Shown piece after piece: positions 31,817 through 40,637 of a stretch of 64,000 nt of DNA. Source of the stretch: an uncultured Caulobacterales bacterium (GTDB taxonomy: Bacteria; Pseudomonadota; Alphaproteobacteria; Caulobacterales; Caulobacteraceae). How positions within the stretch are numbered: position 1 is the first letter of the stretch; each line of letters begins with the position of its first letter. The stretch spans positions 1-64,000 of the forward strand of contig CAILTK010000101.1 of NCBI GenBank assembly GCA_903837135.1. The letters are read 5' to 3'. The translations under genes and the position numbers were made by a program. The notes under the pieces were generated by a model, which saw only the letters and a program-made list of their open reading frames with translations, did not search any database and had not been told where the DNA came from.

Positions 31817-33934
31817 ATGCGGGTTCTGAGGCTCGGCGCTGTGGCGCTGGCGGTATTGGCGCTCGGGAGCGCGACGGCCGCGGCGGCGCAGGAGGCTCCG
31901 GCGCACGCGGCGCTGATCGCCAAGGCGGCGCAGTATCACGCGCGCATCCAGCGCGACCGCTTCGGTGTCCCGCACATCAGCGGCCCCACCGACCCGGACG
32001 TGGCCTTCGGCTTCGGCTTCGCCCAGTCGGAGGACGACTTCGCCACCCTGCAGCAGGCCGCGCTGACCGCGCGCGGCGAGTTGGCCAGCGTCGAGGGTCC
32101 CAAGGGCGCGGTGACCGACTATCTGGTGCGGCTATTGAAAGTGCACGACACGGTGGCGCGCCAGTACGAAACCGTCCTGCCGGCCGAGACCCGCGCGGTG
32201 CTGGAGGCCTACGCCGACGGGATCAACTATTACGCCGCCCTGCATCCGGACAAGGTGACCGGCATTCTGCTGCCGCTGACCGGCCAGGACGTCGCCGAAG
32301 GCTTCGTGTTCCGCACGCCGTTCTTCTATGGCCTGGATCATGTGATCGGCAGGATCCTGGCCCCGACGGCCAAGGCGAACCAGGTGGCCATGACCGGGGC
32401 GCTGCCGATCGGCTCCAACGGGATCGCCGTGGCGGCGTCCAAGTCGGCCGACGGGGCCACGCGCCTCCTGGTCAACTCCCACCAGCCCTACACCGGGCCG
32501 GTGGCCTGGTACGAGGCGGTGCTCGATTCCGGCCAAGGCTGGCATGTGGCGGGCGGCTTCTTCCCCGGCGCGCCGTTCATGCTGCACGGCCACAACGCCC
32601 ACCTGGGCTGGGCCAACACGGTCAATGCACCCAACCTGTCGACCGTCTACCGGCTCGAGATCAATCCGGCCAACGCGGACCAGTACCGGCTCGACGGCCA
32701 GTGGAAGACCTTCGAGAAGGGCGACGCGGCCATCCGGGTGAAGCTCTGGGGGCCGCTGAGCTGGACCGTGCACCGGCCGCTGCTGTGGTCCGAGCACGGG
32801 CCGGTGTTCCGCACCGATCACGGCGTGTTCGCGGTGCGCTACGCCGGCATGGGCGAGGCGCGCCAGCCGCTGCAGTACCAACGTCTCGACAAGGCGGCGA
32901 ACCGGGAGGAGTGGCTGGCGGCGATGCGTCTGCAGGCCCTGCCCAGCATCAACTACATCTACGCCGACCAGCAGGGGAACATCGGCTATGTCTACAACGG
33001 CCAGTTCCCGGCCCGCGCCGAAGGCCGCGACTGGAAAGAGATCCAGCCCGGCGACCGGTCGGACCTGATCTGGCACGGCTATCTGCCGTTCGACCGCGTG
33101 CCGCAGATCTGGAATCCGCGCTCGGGCTATGTGTTCAACTCCAACAACACCCCGTTTGAGGCCACGGGCGCCGAGGACGCGCTGAAGCCGGCCGATTTCA
33201 GCCCGACCATGGGCATCCAGACCGACATGACCAACCGCGCCTATCGCGCGCAGGAGACCTTCGGCGCGGACCCGGCCATCACCGCTGAGGCCTTCCGCGC
33301 CTACAAGTTCGACATCGCCTATAGCGCCCGCTCCGACATCGCCCGCGAGATCGCCGAGGTGGTCAAGGTCGATCCCGGCGCCGACAAGGACCTGGCCGCC
33401 GCCCAGGCCCTGCTCAAGGGCTGGGACCGGCGCGCCGACGTCGCCAGCCGGGCGGCGGCGTTGGCGGTGCTGATGGGAACCGAGGCCGCGCACTCGGACA
33501 GTCACCCGGACGTGCCGCCGATCGACGCCCTGCATCACGCCATCACGACCCTGAAGACCCATTTCGGCCGCATCGATCCCGCGTGGGGCCAGGTCAACCG
33601 CATCCGGCGAGGGTCGGTCGACCTGCCGATCGACGGCGGGCCGGACACCTATCGCGCGGTCTACGGCGCGCCGCAGCCGGACGGGACGCTGACGGCGCAG
33701 GCCGGCGACACCTTCATCATGTTCGTCGCCTGGGACAAGACGGGCGCCCTGTCGTCGCAGAGCATCCACCAGTTCGGCTCGGCCACGCTCGACCCGCGAT
33801 CGCCCCACTACGCCGACCAGACGCCGCTGTTCGTCGCCATGAAGACCAAGCCCGTGCTGTTCACCGCCGCCGAACTCGCCGGGAATGTGGAGGCGGATTA
33901 TCACCCCGGGGATCGGGAGAAGGCGGGGCGCTGA
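31817..33934 (+). CDS. Penicillin acylase family protein, exported
   Basis: A 705-residue N-terminal-nucleophile hydrolase precursor. ATG 31817 (MRVLRLGAVALAVLALGSA) opens a signal peptide; an ATG at 31811 lies too close to GGAG. The alpha chain reads FGVPHISGPTDPDVAFGFGFAQSEDDF. The autocleavage site is GALPIGSNGIAVAAS, with the serine becoming the catalytic N-terminus of the beta chain; SNG replaces the usual SNxW. It ends with the family QSIHQFGSATL region. Members cleave penicillins, acyl-homoserine lactones or other amides; the substrate here is unknown. Confidence 0.92.
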   Translation: MRVLRLGAVALAVLALGSATAAAAQEAPAHAALIAKAAQYHARIQRDRFGVPHISGPTDPDVAFGFGFAQSEDDFATLQQAALTARGELASVEGPKGAVTDYLVRLLKVHDTVARQYETVLPAETRAVLEAYADGINYYAALHPDKVTGILLPLTGQDVAEGFVFRTPFFYGLDHVIGRILAPTAKANQVAMTGALPIGSNGIAVAASKSADGATRLLVNSHQPYTGPVAWYEAVLDSGQGWHVAGGFFPGAPFMLHGHNAHLGWANTVNAPNLSTVYRLEINPANADQYRLDGQWKTFEKGDAAIRVKLWGPLSWTVHRPLLWSEHGPVFRTDHGVFAVRYAGMGEARQPLQYQRLDKAANREEWLAAMRLQALPSINYIYADQQGNIGYVYNGQFPARAEGRDWKEIQPGDRSDLIWHGYLPFDRVPQIWNPRSGYVFNSNNTPFEATGAEDALKPADFSPTMGIQTDMTNRAYRAQETFGADPAITAEAFRAYKFDIAYSARSDIAREIAEVVKVDPGADKDLAAAQALLKGWDRRADVASRAAALAVLMGTEAAHSDSHPDVPPIDALHHAITTLKTHFGRIDPAWGQVNRIRRGSVDLPIDGGPDTYRAVYGAPQPDGTLTAQAGDTFIMFVAWDKTGALSSQSIHQFGSATLDPRSPHYADQTPLFVAMKTKPVLFTAAELAGNVEADYHPGDREKAGR

Positions 33935-33969
33935 GGAGGCCGCTTTGAATTCATTCGCTGATTTCAACT

Positions 33970-34110
33970 ATTCCGCACATCCCGGCGAAGGCTGGGGGAC
34001 CCAGATCGTATGGCTACGAAAGCTTGACGGGTGTCGCCGATAGCCCTCTGACGATCCCGCTTCATGATCGGATCCCGGCCTTAGCCGGGACGAGCGGAGA
34101 AAAAACACAC
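33970..34110. repeat. Dispersed CATCCCGGCGAA repeat, copy C (both arms)
   Basis: Starts CACATCCCGGCGAAGGCTGG, GGGACCCAGATCGTATGG and ends GATCGGATCCCGGCCTTAGC, CGGGACGAGCGGAG. The ends are inverted copies. It fills the gap between the acylase and transglutaminase genes. Confidence 0.8.
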
Positions 34111-34196
34111 CTTTCAGCGCCTCTTGGTGAAGCCACGCTGAACCACCCGGCGCGCTCCGCGTTGTGGGGCCTCCCGTCCAGCACTCCTTGATCGCC

Positions 34197-35072
34197 ATGC
34201 CGCGCCTGCGAATTCGCCATGAAAGCCTCTACACCTACGCCGAGCCGGTGGAGTTCGGCTGGTGGCGCCTGCTCATGCGGCCGCTCGACACGCACGCCAC
34301 GCGCCTGATCGAAGCCTGGGTGGAGACCCCGCCCGCCGAGATACGGTGGACCTACGACGCCTACGGCAACTGCGTCTGCTACCTGAAACCCGAGGGCCGC
34401 GCGGATCGGCTGAAGGTGGTCAACCACCTGGTGGTCGACCGCTACCCCTCGCCGCTCGCCCGGATCAGTATCGACAACCCCTGCTCGAGCCTGCCGATCG
34501 TCTACAGCCTGGCCGACCGGGCGATCCTCGAGCCCTTCATCGCCCCGGCCGACGGCGACGATGACCCGCGCTACCGCGACTGGCTGACCTCCCTGGCCCC
34601 GCGCGCCGACGAGCCGGCCGTCGACTTCCTGCGGCGGATCAACGCCGCCATCCACGCCGACTTCAAATACGGCGCGCGCGACGAAGAGGGCACCCAGGGC
34701 CCGGGGCTGACCGTGGCGCTGAATTCCGGCACCTGCCGCGACTTCGCCTGGCTGATGATCGAGAGCGTCCGCCGCTTCGGCTTCGCCGCGCGGTTCGCGA
34801 CCGGCTATCTCTATTCACCGGGACAGACGGTCCGCGGCGCCGGCGCCACCCATGCCTGGTGCGAGGTCTTCCTGCCCGACCTCGGCTGGACCGAGTTCGA
34901 TCCCACCAACGACCTGGTGGAATCCTCCAGCCTGATCCGCGTCGCCACCACGCGCACCTGGCGAGAGTCCGACCCGATGAACGGCACGGTCATCGGCGAC
35001 GCGGCGTGCGAGCTGAAGGTGGCGGTGGATGTGGACCTGGTGGAGCGGGAGCCGACGCCGGCCGAGGAGTAG
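34197..35072 (+). CDS. Transglutaminase-like family protein
   Basis: A 291-residue cytosolic protein from ATG 34197. The N-terminal bacterial transglutaminase domain begins LRIRHESLYTYAEPVEFGWWRLLMRP. The catalytic triad is Cys in NSGTCRDFAWLMIES, His in GAGATHAWCEVFL and Asp in WTEFDPTNDLVE. Such proteins cleave or cross-link peptides; the substrate is unknown. It is monocistronic, preceded by a repeat. Confidence 0.92.
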   Translation: MPRLRIRHESLYTYAEPVEFGWWRLLMRPLDTHATRLIEAWVETPPAEIRWTYDAYGNCVCYLKPEGRADRLKVVNHLVVDRYPSPLARISIDNPCSSLPIVYSLADRAILEPFIAPADGDDDPRYRDWLTSLAPRADEPAVDFLRRINAAIHADFKYGARDEEGTQGPGLTVALNSGTCRDFAWLMIESVRRFGFAARFATGYLYSPGQTVRGAGATHAWCEVFLPDLGWTEFDPTNDLVESSSLIRVATTRTWRESDPMNGTVIGDAACELKVAVDVDLVEREPTPAEE

Positions 35073-35164
35073 CCGACGACGGCGAGAGCGCTTCGGCGAG
35101 CGCGGCCGACGCGCCTGCAGAAAATTGCGGGGAAGCCGGCCTCCCCTGACATCGGGCTTGGGTC

Positions 35165-35560
35165 CTACTGAGGGCCGAACAGGGCGACCACGAAGGCGTC
35201 GTAGCTTTGCAGCACCTTGGGATCGTCGCGGGCGATGCGCACGATCTGCCCCGGGATCAGCTTGAGGTGCTCTTCCATCGCCGCCGGCGGCACGTGGCGG
35301 GAGACCGCGAAATCGCGAAAGATCGCCATCGCGTCGTCGTGGAAACGGGTCTCGTCGACCTTGTCCGCCCCGTGGGCGAAGGCCCTCACCGTCAGGTCGT
35401 AGAAGGCATGGATGTGCGGATCGCCGATCCAGCTTTGCTGATCGCCCTGCATGTTGTGCGGGGGCGGGTCGACCGCGGCGGCGGTGGGCGCGGGCTGGGC
35501 GGAAGCGGCGCCGTACGCCAGGGCGGCGATCAGGGCGAGGGCGGGTATAAGGGGGCGCAT
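35165..35560 (-). CDS. Exported protein of unknown function
   Basis: A 131-residue protein with a signal peptide (MRPLIPALALIAALAYGAASA, cleavage before QPAP). The mature part is helical and histidine-rich (DPHIHAFYDLTVRAFAHGAD, KVDETRFHDDAMAIF, MEEHLKLIPGQIVRIARDDP). No family recognised. It is divergent from a TetR regulator 95 bases away that may control it. Confidence 0.75.
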   Translation of the reverse strand: MRPLIPALALIAALAYGAASAQPAPTAAAVDPPPHNMQGDQQSWIGDPHIHAFYDLTVRAFAHGADKVDETRFHDDAMAIFRDFAVSRHVPPAAMEEHLKLIPGQIVRIARDDPKVLQSYDAFVVALFGPQ

Positions 35561-35629
35561 GCAGGTCTCCAGGACTTGCGCCAGCCTATGCCCAGCGGCG
35601 GGCGCGATCCTGGAGCGTCTGGCCGGTTT

Positions 35630-35669
35630 GTCCGATAACGTAGAGACCCTTGATCATGTCCGGTAACGT
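35630..35669. promoter_or_regulatory. Direct-repeat candidate operator for the TetR gene
   Basis: GTCCGATAACGT (35630-35641) and GTCCGGTAACGT (35658-35669) form a direct repeat with a 28-base period, spanning the start of the regulator gene. It could be an autoregulatory site, though TetR operators are usually palindromes. Confidence 0.4.
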
Positions 35670-36180
35670 CCGTTCGTCTTCCGATCGCCGGGTAGAGCGT
35701 AGCCGCGCCGCCCTCGTGTCCGCCTTCGGTCGCCTGATCCAGGCGCGCGGGTTCGACGACTTGACCGCAGCCGAGGTGGCCGACGCCGCCAATGTCGGGC
35801 GTTCGACCTTCTATAATCACTTCGCCGGCCTCAGCGACCTGCTCTGCGCCGCGGTCGATCCGGTGCTGACGCCGCTCGCCAATGCGGCGGTGGACGGGGA
35901 TGACCCGCACTTGGCGGCGATGCTCGACCATGTGTGGGAAAACCGGGTGATGGGCCGGAAGCTGCTGGCGGGCGGCGACCGTCGAAACCTGCTGCACCTG
36001 CTCGCGTCGAAGATCGAAGCCCGGCTGATCGAGCGCGCGCTGTCCGACGCGCCCTTGGCCGCCCTGACTGCTGTGCGGATCGCTGGCGGCCAGTTGTCCC
36101 TGCTGGAGCATTGGCTGAGCGGTCGCGCGCCAGGCTCGGCGGCGGAGGTGGCCAGGGTTTTGCGCGGCGCCTGCTCGTAG
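35656..36180 (+). CDS. TetR family transcriptional regulator
   Basis: A 174-residue regulator from ATG 35656. The helix-turn-helix is RAALVSAFGRLIQARGFDDLTAAEVADAANVGRSTFYNHF. The C-terminal ligand domain is helical (AAVDPVLTPLANA onward) and of the shorter TetR type. It is divergent from the 131-residue exported protein, its likely target. The ligand is unknown. Confidence 0.92.
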   Translation: MSGNVRSSSDRRVERSRAALVSAFGRLIQARGFDDLTAAEVADAANVGRSTFYNHFAGLSDLLCAAVDPVLTPLANAAVDGDDPHLAAMLDHVWENRVMGRKLLAGGDRRNLLHLLASKIEARLIERALSDAPLAALTAVRIAGGQLSLLEHWLSGRAPGSAAEVARVLRGACS

Positions 36181-36240
36181 CCCGCCGTTGACTCCCGGCG
36201 GAACGGATCGGACAGCGAGGATATAAAGCGAACGTTAACG

Positions 36241-36440
36241 CGGGCGACTGGCTCCCGCCCTCGGCGGCGCCCACGAAGGCGAAGGTCTGCCGGGCGTAGA
36301 CGGCCCACGCGGTCTGCGCCCGGACGAGCTGGACGCGGCTCTTGCGGCTGTCGCTCCTGCCTTGGCCGACAATCCGGACGCCTCGCTTCAGTTGCGCTTC
36401 AGGTCGCGCACGCGGGCTCCCGGTTTTGGGGCGCGGCGCC
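36241..36440 (-). pseudogene. Possible relic of a DUF1311/LprI-like domain
   Basis: The minus strand of this otherwise empty gap reads RVQLVRAQTAWAVYARQTFA, then FVGAAEGGSQSPALTF, in a frame without start or neighbours. This is reminiscent of the DUF1311 consensus (LRAAQRAWxxYRD...EGGS). No start codon, signal peptide or full cysteine set is present, so if real it is decayed. The rest of 36181-36494 shows no other structure except the promoter region of the AsmA gene. Confidence 0.3.
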
Positions 36441-36494
36441 GGCGCCTTTTCGGAAAACCGTGCGTTACCGGACTTATTCTCGGATCGGGCTCCA

Positions 36495-38375
36495 ATGCGC
36501 CGTGGGTTTTTCATTTCGCTCGGCGGCGCCGGAGCCGTGCTCGCGGCGCTGGCCGTCGGGGGTCTCCTGTTGGCCACGCCGGAGGGCGGTCGGCGCGCGG
36601 GCGAGTTCCTCATGAGCCGCGCCCTGCACCGGACCGTCCGGTTCGCTCGCCTCGACGCCCACCTGCTCACGGCGACGCCGAGCTTCCATGCCGAGGATGT
36701 CGTGGTGACCAGTCCGGCCAAGGTCACCTCGGCCGACCTGCTGCACGCCCGCACGCTCGACGCCGCCCTGGCCTGGAAGGACCTGCTGGCGGGTCGGGTC
36801 CGGTTTACGCGCCTGGCGCTTGGACGGCCCGAACTCCATCTGGTCCGGCTCGGCCACGGCCTGAACAACTACACCTTCGGCGCCGAAGGCGGCGGATCGG
36901 CCCTGCGCTCGGTCACCAGCCTGTCGGCGAACGACGGGCAGCTGATCTATGAGGATCCGGAGCGACACCTGCTGCTGGCCGGGGCCTTCAGCCACAGCGG
37001 CCAGGGCGGGGCGCAGGCCCTTCACCTGCAGGGCGGCGGCGTCGCCAACGGCCAGCCGTTCGTCGCCACCGCGTTCGGCGCCCAGCTGAACGGCCGGCCG
37101 CCCGGCGCGCCCTATCCGTTCTCCGCGCACATGGTCGACGGCGCCACCGATCTGGTGTTCGCCGGCGTGACGCAAAGGCCGTTCGACTTCCGCGGCTTCG
37201 ACTTGAGGATCCAGGCGCGCGGGCCCAACCTCGCCGACCTCCACTATCTGTTCGGTGTGGACGCGGTGAACTCGCCCCCGTTCAGCGCCACGGCGCATGC
37301 GGTCAAGGCCAACCATCTGACCCGGTTCACGGGCGTCACGGGGCGGGTCGGCGGCAGCGATCTCGCCGGGGACATCACCGCCGACGATCGCGGCCCGCGG
37401 CGCAAGATCAGCGCGACGCTCCGCTCGCACACCGTGCACGTGAGCGACGTGGCTGCGCTACTCACCCACGCGCCCGAGCACGCGGCGACGCGGAGCCAGC
37501 CTGGCCGCGCCGCCCCATCCGGCGGCCTCTCGGACAAGCCCTTCTCCCTCAAGGAGCTCAGGGCCAAGGATCTGGACTTGCGGATCGAGGCCCAGTCCGT
37601 CGTCGGCGCCGCCCTGCCGATCTCCAACCTGAAGACCCGCGTCCAACTCACCGAGGGGCGCCTGTCCTTCGCGCCGCTGGAGCTGCAGCTCGGCGGCGGC
37701 CAGCTGAGGGCGAACGCCGTGCTCGACGCCCGCGGCGAAGCGCCAAAGGGGTCGCTGACGCTTGGACTTACCCAGGCGCGCATCGGCGCCCTGCGTCCGG
37801 ACCTGTCCAAGACCCTGGACGGCCGGATCGCCGCCCGGCTGTCGGTCAGCGGCGCCGGGCCGTCGCCGTCGGCCCTCGCCGCCAACCTGTCCGGGCGCGC
37901 CGCCGTCGCCGTCACCGAGGGCCATCTTGCGCGCGGCGCCGCGGACGCCCTCGGCGGCGACCTGTTCAAGAGCCTGCTCGCATCGGCCGCGGGCGGCCGC
38001 GCCGACGTCCATTTGCAGTGCGCCGGCGGGGTGGCGACGCTGTCGCGGGGCCTGGCGTCGATAAACGACGTCCACCTGTTCACCGACGTGGGCGAGACCG
38101 ACGCGAGCGGCGCCGTCGATTTCGGCAGGAACAGCCTGGCGGTGAAGCTGACGCCGCGCCCGCGCCCCGGCGACCTGGCGCAGACGCCGGCGCCGATCTC
38201 GATCACCGGCCCCTTGGCCAAGCCGAAGGTCTCGGCCGACGTGGCCGCCGCCGCCAAACATCAGGGCGTCGGCGGCGTCGTCAAGCTGGCGCTCTCCCCG
38301 GTGACCAGCCTGCTGCCCAGCCGCACCCAGAACTTCGCCGCCGACTGCGCCCGGATGTCCGCCGAGGTGAGGTGA
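36495..38375 (+). CDS. AsmA family protein
   Basis: A 626-residue inner-membrane-anchored periplasmic protein from ATG 36495, preceded by non-coding open frame. The N-terminal anchor is MRRGFFISLGGAGAVLAALA. It is followed by LDAHLLTATPSFHAEDVVVT, repeated beta strands and the late SLALGLTQARIGALRPDLS. AsmA-like C-terminal phrases are RLSVSGAGPSPSALAANLSG, GDLFKSLLASA and the terminal ISITGPLAKPKVSADV. AsmA proteins are thought to bridge phospholipid transport between membranes. No partner gene is adjacent. Confidence 0.9.
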   Translation: MRRGFFISLGGAGAVLAALAVGGLLLATPEGGRRAGEFLMSRALHRTVRFARLDAHLLTATPSFHAEDVVVTSPAKVTSADLLHARTLDAALAWKDLLAGRVRFTRLALGRPELHLVRLGHGLNNYTFGAEGGGSALRSVTSLSANDGQLIYEDPERHLLLAGAFSHSGQGGAQALHLQGGGVANGQPFVATAFGAQLNGRPPGAPYPFSAHMVDGATDLVFAGVTQRPFDFRGFDLRIQARGPNLADLHYLFGVDAVNSPPFSATAHAVKANHLTRFTGVTGRVGGSDLAGDITADDRGPRRKISATLRSHTVHVSDVAALLTHAPEHAATRSQPGRAAPSGGLSDKPFSLKELRAKDLDLRIEAQSVVGAALPISNLKTRVQLTEGRLSFAPLELQLGGGQLRANAVLDARGEAPKGSLTLGLTQARIGALRPDLSKTLDGRIAARLSVSGAGPSPSALAANLSGRAAVAVTEGHLARGAADALGGDLFKSLLASAAGGRADVHLQCAGGVATLSRGLASINDVHLFTDVGETDASGAVDFGRNSLAVKLTPRPRPGDLAQTPAPISITGPLAKPKVSADVAAAAKHQGVGGVVKLALSPVTSLLPSRTQNFAADCARMSAEVR

Positions 38376-38398
38376 ACCGGCGAAGGCTCGCGACCGGA

Positions 38399-39175
38399 TC
38401 AGCGCGCCGCGGCGATCGGCGGCTTCCTGAATCGCAGGACGAACTGGTCGGTGTGGCCGCGGATCTTCGGGTTGAACACGGTGAGGGTGTGATCGTCGGC
38501 GGCGTTGCGCAGGATCGTAAGGCCGCCGTCGAACACGAAGCCGGCGGCTTCGACCTGGCTCCTGACCGTGGCCTCGTCGATCCGGTGCAAGGTCTCGGTA
38601 TCCTGCAGGCCATGGCCGGGCGCCGTGGCGTGATCGATGACGAGGAAGACCCCGCCGGGCTTCAGCGCCTTGAACACCTGCCGATCGAACTGTTCCAGCG
38701 ACGCCGGCTGCATGAACCGGTCCGGGTAGTCGTGATAGTTCTGCGAGGTGAACACCAGATCGAGCCGCCTGGGCGCGCTGAGGGCGTTGGCCGGCTGCAC
38801 CAGGGTGGCGACGTTGGCGTAGGCCCGGGTCCGGCCGAGCTTGCGGATGGACTCGACGTCGGGCCTGGCCACCTTGGCGTACTGCCGGGGCCAGAGGGCG
38901 TAGACATGGCCTTTGGGTCCGACCACCCGGCTGAACAGGCGGGTGAAGTACCCGGCGCCCGGGATCAGCTCGAGGACGGTGTCGCCGGGCTTCACGCCGG
39001 CGAAAGCCAGCAGTTCGGGACCGTGGCGACGCAGGTCCTCGCTCCGCTCGTCCGCCCGGCCGGGAAAATCCACGGCCGCCTGGATCGCCGGAGAGAGCGG
39101 CGCCGGCTCCGCCGCCACGAAGCCGCCGGCTGCGAGGGCCAGGGCGAAACCGACCAGGGCTGAACGTCTGCGCAT
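38399..39175 (-). CDS. Exported class I methyltransferase-like protein (COG4798 type)
   Basis: A 258-residue protein with a Sec signal (MRRRSALVGFALALAAGGFVAA) ahead of a Rossmann methyltransferase domain: LELIPGAGYFTRLFSRVVGPKG (glycine motif), VFTSQNYHDYPDRF and LKPGGVFLVIDHATAPG. Export of a SAM-dependent enzyme is unusual, since SAM is cytosolic; COG4798 proteins share this puzzle. Either the signal is an anchor with a cytoplasmic domain or the ligand is not SAM. It lies convergent to the AsmA gene. Confidence 0.88.
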   Translation of the reverse strand: MRRRSALVGFALALAAGGFVAAEPAPLSPAIQAAVDFPGRADERSEDLRRHGPELLAFAGVKPGDTVLELIPGAGYFTRLFSRVVGPKGHVYALWPRQYAKVARPDVESIRKLGRTRAYANVATLVQPANALSAPRRLDLVFTSQNYHDYPDRFMQPASLEQFDRQVFKALKPGGVFLVIDHATAPGHGLQDTETLHRIDEATVRSQVEAAGFVFDGGLTILRNAADDHTLTVFNPKIRGHTDQFVLRFRKPPIAAAR

Positions 39176-39269
39176 GGCGCCTCCCGCTAGGTGAGTGGAT
39201 CAAGGACCTTTGCGGCCGGGCCGCCCAGGCCCGCTCCAAGCTTAGCCGATATCACCGACCATGAGTCCG

Positions 39270-39566
39270 TCATATCGGGGTTCCGAACGCCGCCTCGAGA
39301 TCCGCCTGGCCGACACCTTCGAGCTCCAGCACCTTCACCCGCGAATGGTCGCCGGAGACGATCCGCACCGCTCCATTGGCCAGCTTCAGGCTTTTGGCGA
39401 CGAGGCGGATCAGGGCGGCGTTGGCCGCGCCATCGACCGGCGGCGTAGAGACCCTGACCTTCAGCTGGAGCCCGCCCGCGGCGTCCCTGGCCCACCCGTC
39501 GACGGCGTCACGCCCGCCGCGGGGCGTCAGGCGTACGGCGAGGCGGATCGGGGTCGGCGAAGACAT
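39270..39566 (-). CDS. DUF167 (YggU) family protein
   Basis: A 98-residue protein of the UPF0235/YggU family, with VRLTPRGGRDAVDGW, LKVRVSTPPVDGAANAALIRLVAKSLK and the conserved late VSGDHSRVKVLELEG. Function unknown; the fold is a small alpha/beta unit. It lies between the methyltransferase-like and hydrolase genes on the same strand with gaps of 94 and 65 bases. Confidence 0.93.
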   Translation of the reverse strand: MSSPTPIRLAVRLTPRGGRDAVDGWARDAAGGLQLKVRVSTPPVDGAANAALIRLVAKSLKLANGAVRIVSGDHSRVKVLELEGVGQADLEAAFGTPI

Positions 39567-39631
39567 GGCGGCGGTCCGGGTTTCCGTCTTGAAGAAGTTT
39601 CACCGCAGGGACCGCACTGACAGCCGCCGCC

Positions 39632-40522
39632 TCATTTCCGCGGATCGGCGTGCTCGGCGACGTATTCCGCCCTCATCCGCGCGCCGGACCTGATCAGGCC
39701 GCCCACCCGGTCGGTCTTCACGAACGCGGTGCGGAAGAAGCGGTCGACGGTGGCGTTGAAGCGCTCCGGATCGTCCACCGGGATCATGTGCGTGGCGGCG
39801 GGGAAGATGGCGAGCTCGGCGTTGGGCAGGTGATGGTAGATCTCCAGCGTGTGCTCGTCGGCGATCGCGTCGTGGTCGCCGGCCAGCACCAGGGTCGGAG
39901 CGGTGATCGCCTGCAGGGCGTCGGGCCGGATGTGCGGTTCGTCGCGATCGAGGGCCTGGACCCGCTCGGCGCGCGTCGGCACGTGACCGGGTTCGGTCTT
40001 AGGCGGCGGTCCCTCGAGCTTGCGGAACTCCGCGGCGATGCCCTCCGGGTAGAGGTTGGCGGCCATGGCGGCGATCTTTGTCACCTGGGTCGGATGGCGC
40101 AGGCCGAGCAGCAGGGCCTCGATGCCGCCGTCGCTCCAGCCCAGCACCAGGACCGGACCGGTGTGCAGGTGGTCGAGCAGGGCGGACAGGTCGTCGGTCA
40201 TCTGCTCGAAGGTCAGGGGGCCGGCGGCGTCGCCGGACTTGCCGTGATCGCGACTGTCCATGGCGATGACCTGGTAGTGCTGGGCGAAGTAGGCGATCTG
40301 GTGCTTCATCGACCAGATGTTGGCGCCGTTGCCGTGGATCAGCAGCAGGGGCGGGCCCTGGCCGTAGACTTCGTAATACAGCTTCACCCCGTCGTGCTCG
40401 AACACGCCGCCCGCCGCCGGGTTCGCGCCGTAGACGACGGGTGTGGGCGGCGGGGCCGCGAGCGCGCTGGCGGGCGCCAGACCAAGAGCCAGCGCCGCCA
40501 GCGCCGCGATTCGAACAGACAT
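39632..40522 (-). CDS. Exported alpha/beta hydrolase
   Basis: A 296-residue hydrolase from ATG 40522 with signal peptide (MSVRIAALAALALGLAPASA). Nucleophile Ser is in VLGWSDGGIEALLLGL (GWSDG), Asp in LVLAGDHDAIA and His in FPAATHMIPVDDP; the oxyanion loop is LLIHGNGANIW. A GTG at 40534 is a possible alternative start. Esterase/lipase role by family only. Confidence 0.88.
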   Translation of the reverse strand: MSVRIAALAALALGLAPASALAAPPPTPVVYGANPAAGGVFEHDGVKLYYEVYGQGPPLLLIHGNGANIWSMKHQIAYFAQHYQVIAMDSRDHGKSGDAAGPLTFEQMTDDLSALLDHLHTGPVLVLGWSDGGIEALLLGLRHPTQVTKIAAMAANLYPEGIAAEFRKLEGPPPKTEPGHVPTRAERVQALDRDEPHIRPDALQAITAPTLVLAGDHDAIADEHTLEIYHHLPNAELAIFPAATHMIPVDDPERFNATVDRFFRTAFVKTDRVGGLIRSGARMRAEYVAEHADPRK

Positions 40523-40637
40523 GGGAGCCCCCACCGTCGCGCCGCGCGACCGGACTCGGCCGCGCTCACCGACCGCGCGAGTAAATCCGCCCGCGCGGCC
40601 CCGCGCAACCGCCCAGCTCAGATCAGATCTGATCAGC

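Noticed and set aside
40621-40634. Palindrome GATCAGATCTGATC as a regulator site
   Set aside because: It lies just downstream of the MerR gene stop rather than in a promoter; a chance or terminator-related palindrome cannot be excluded.
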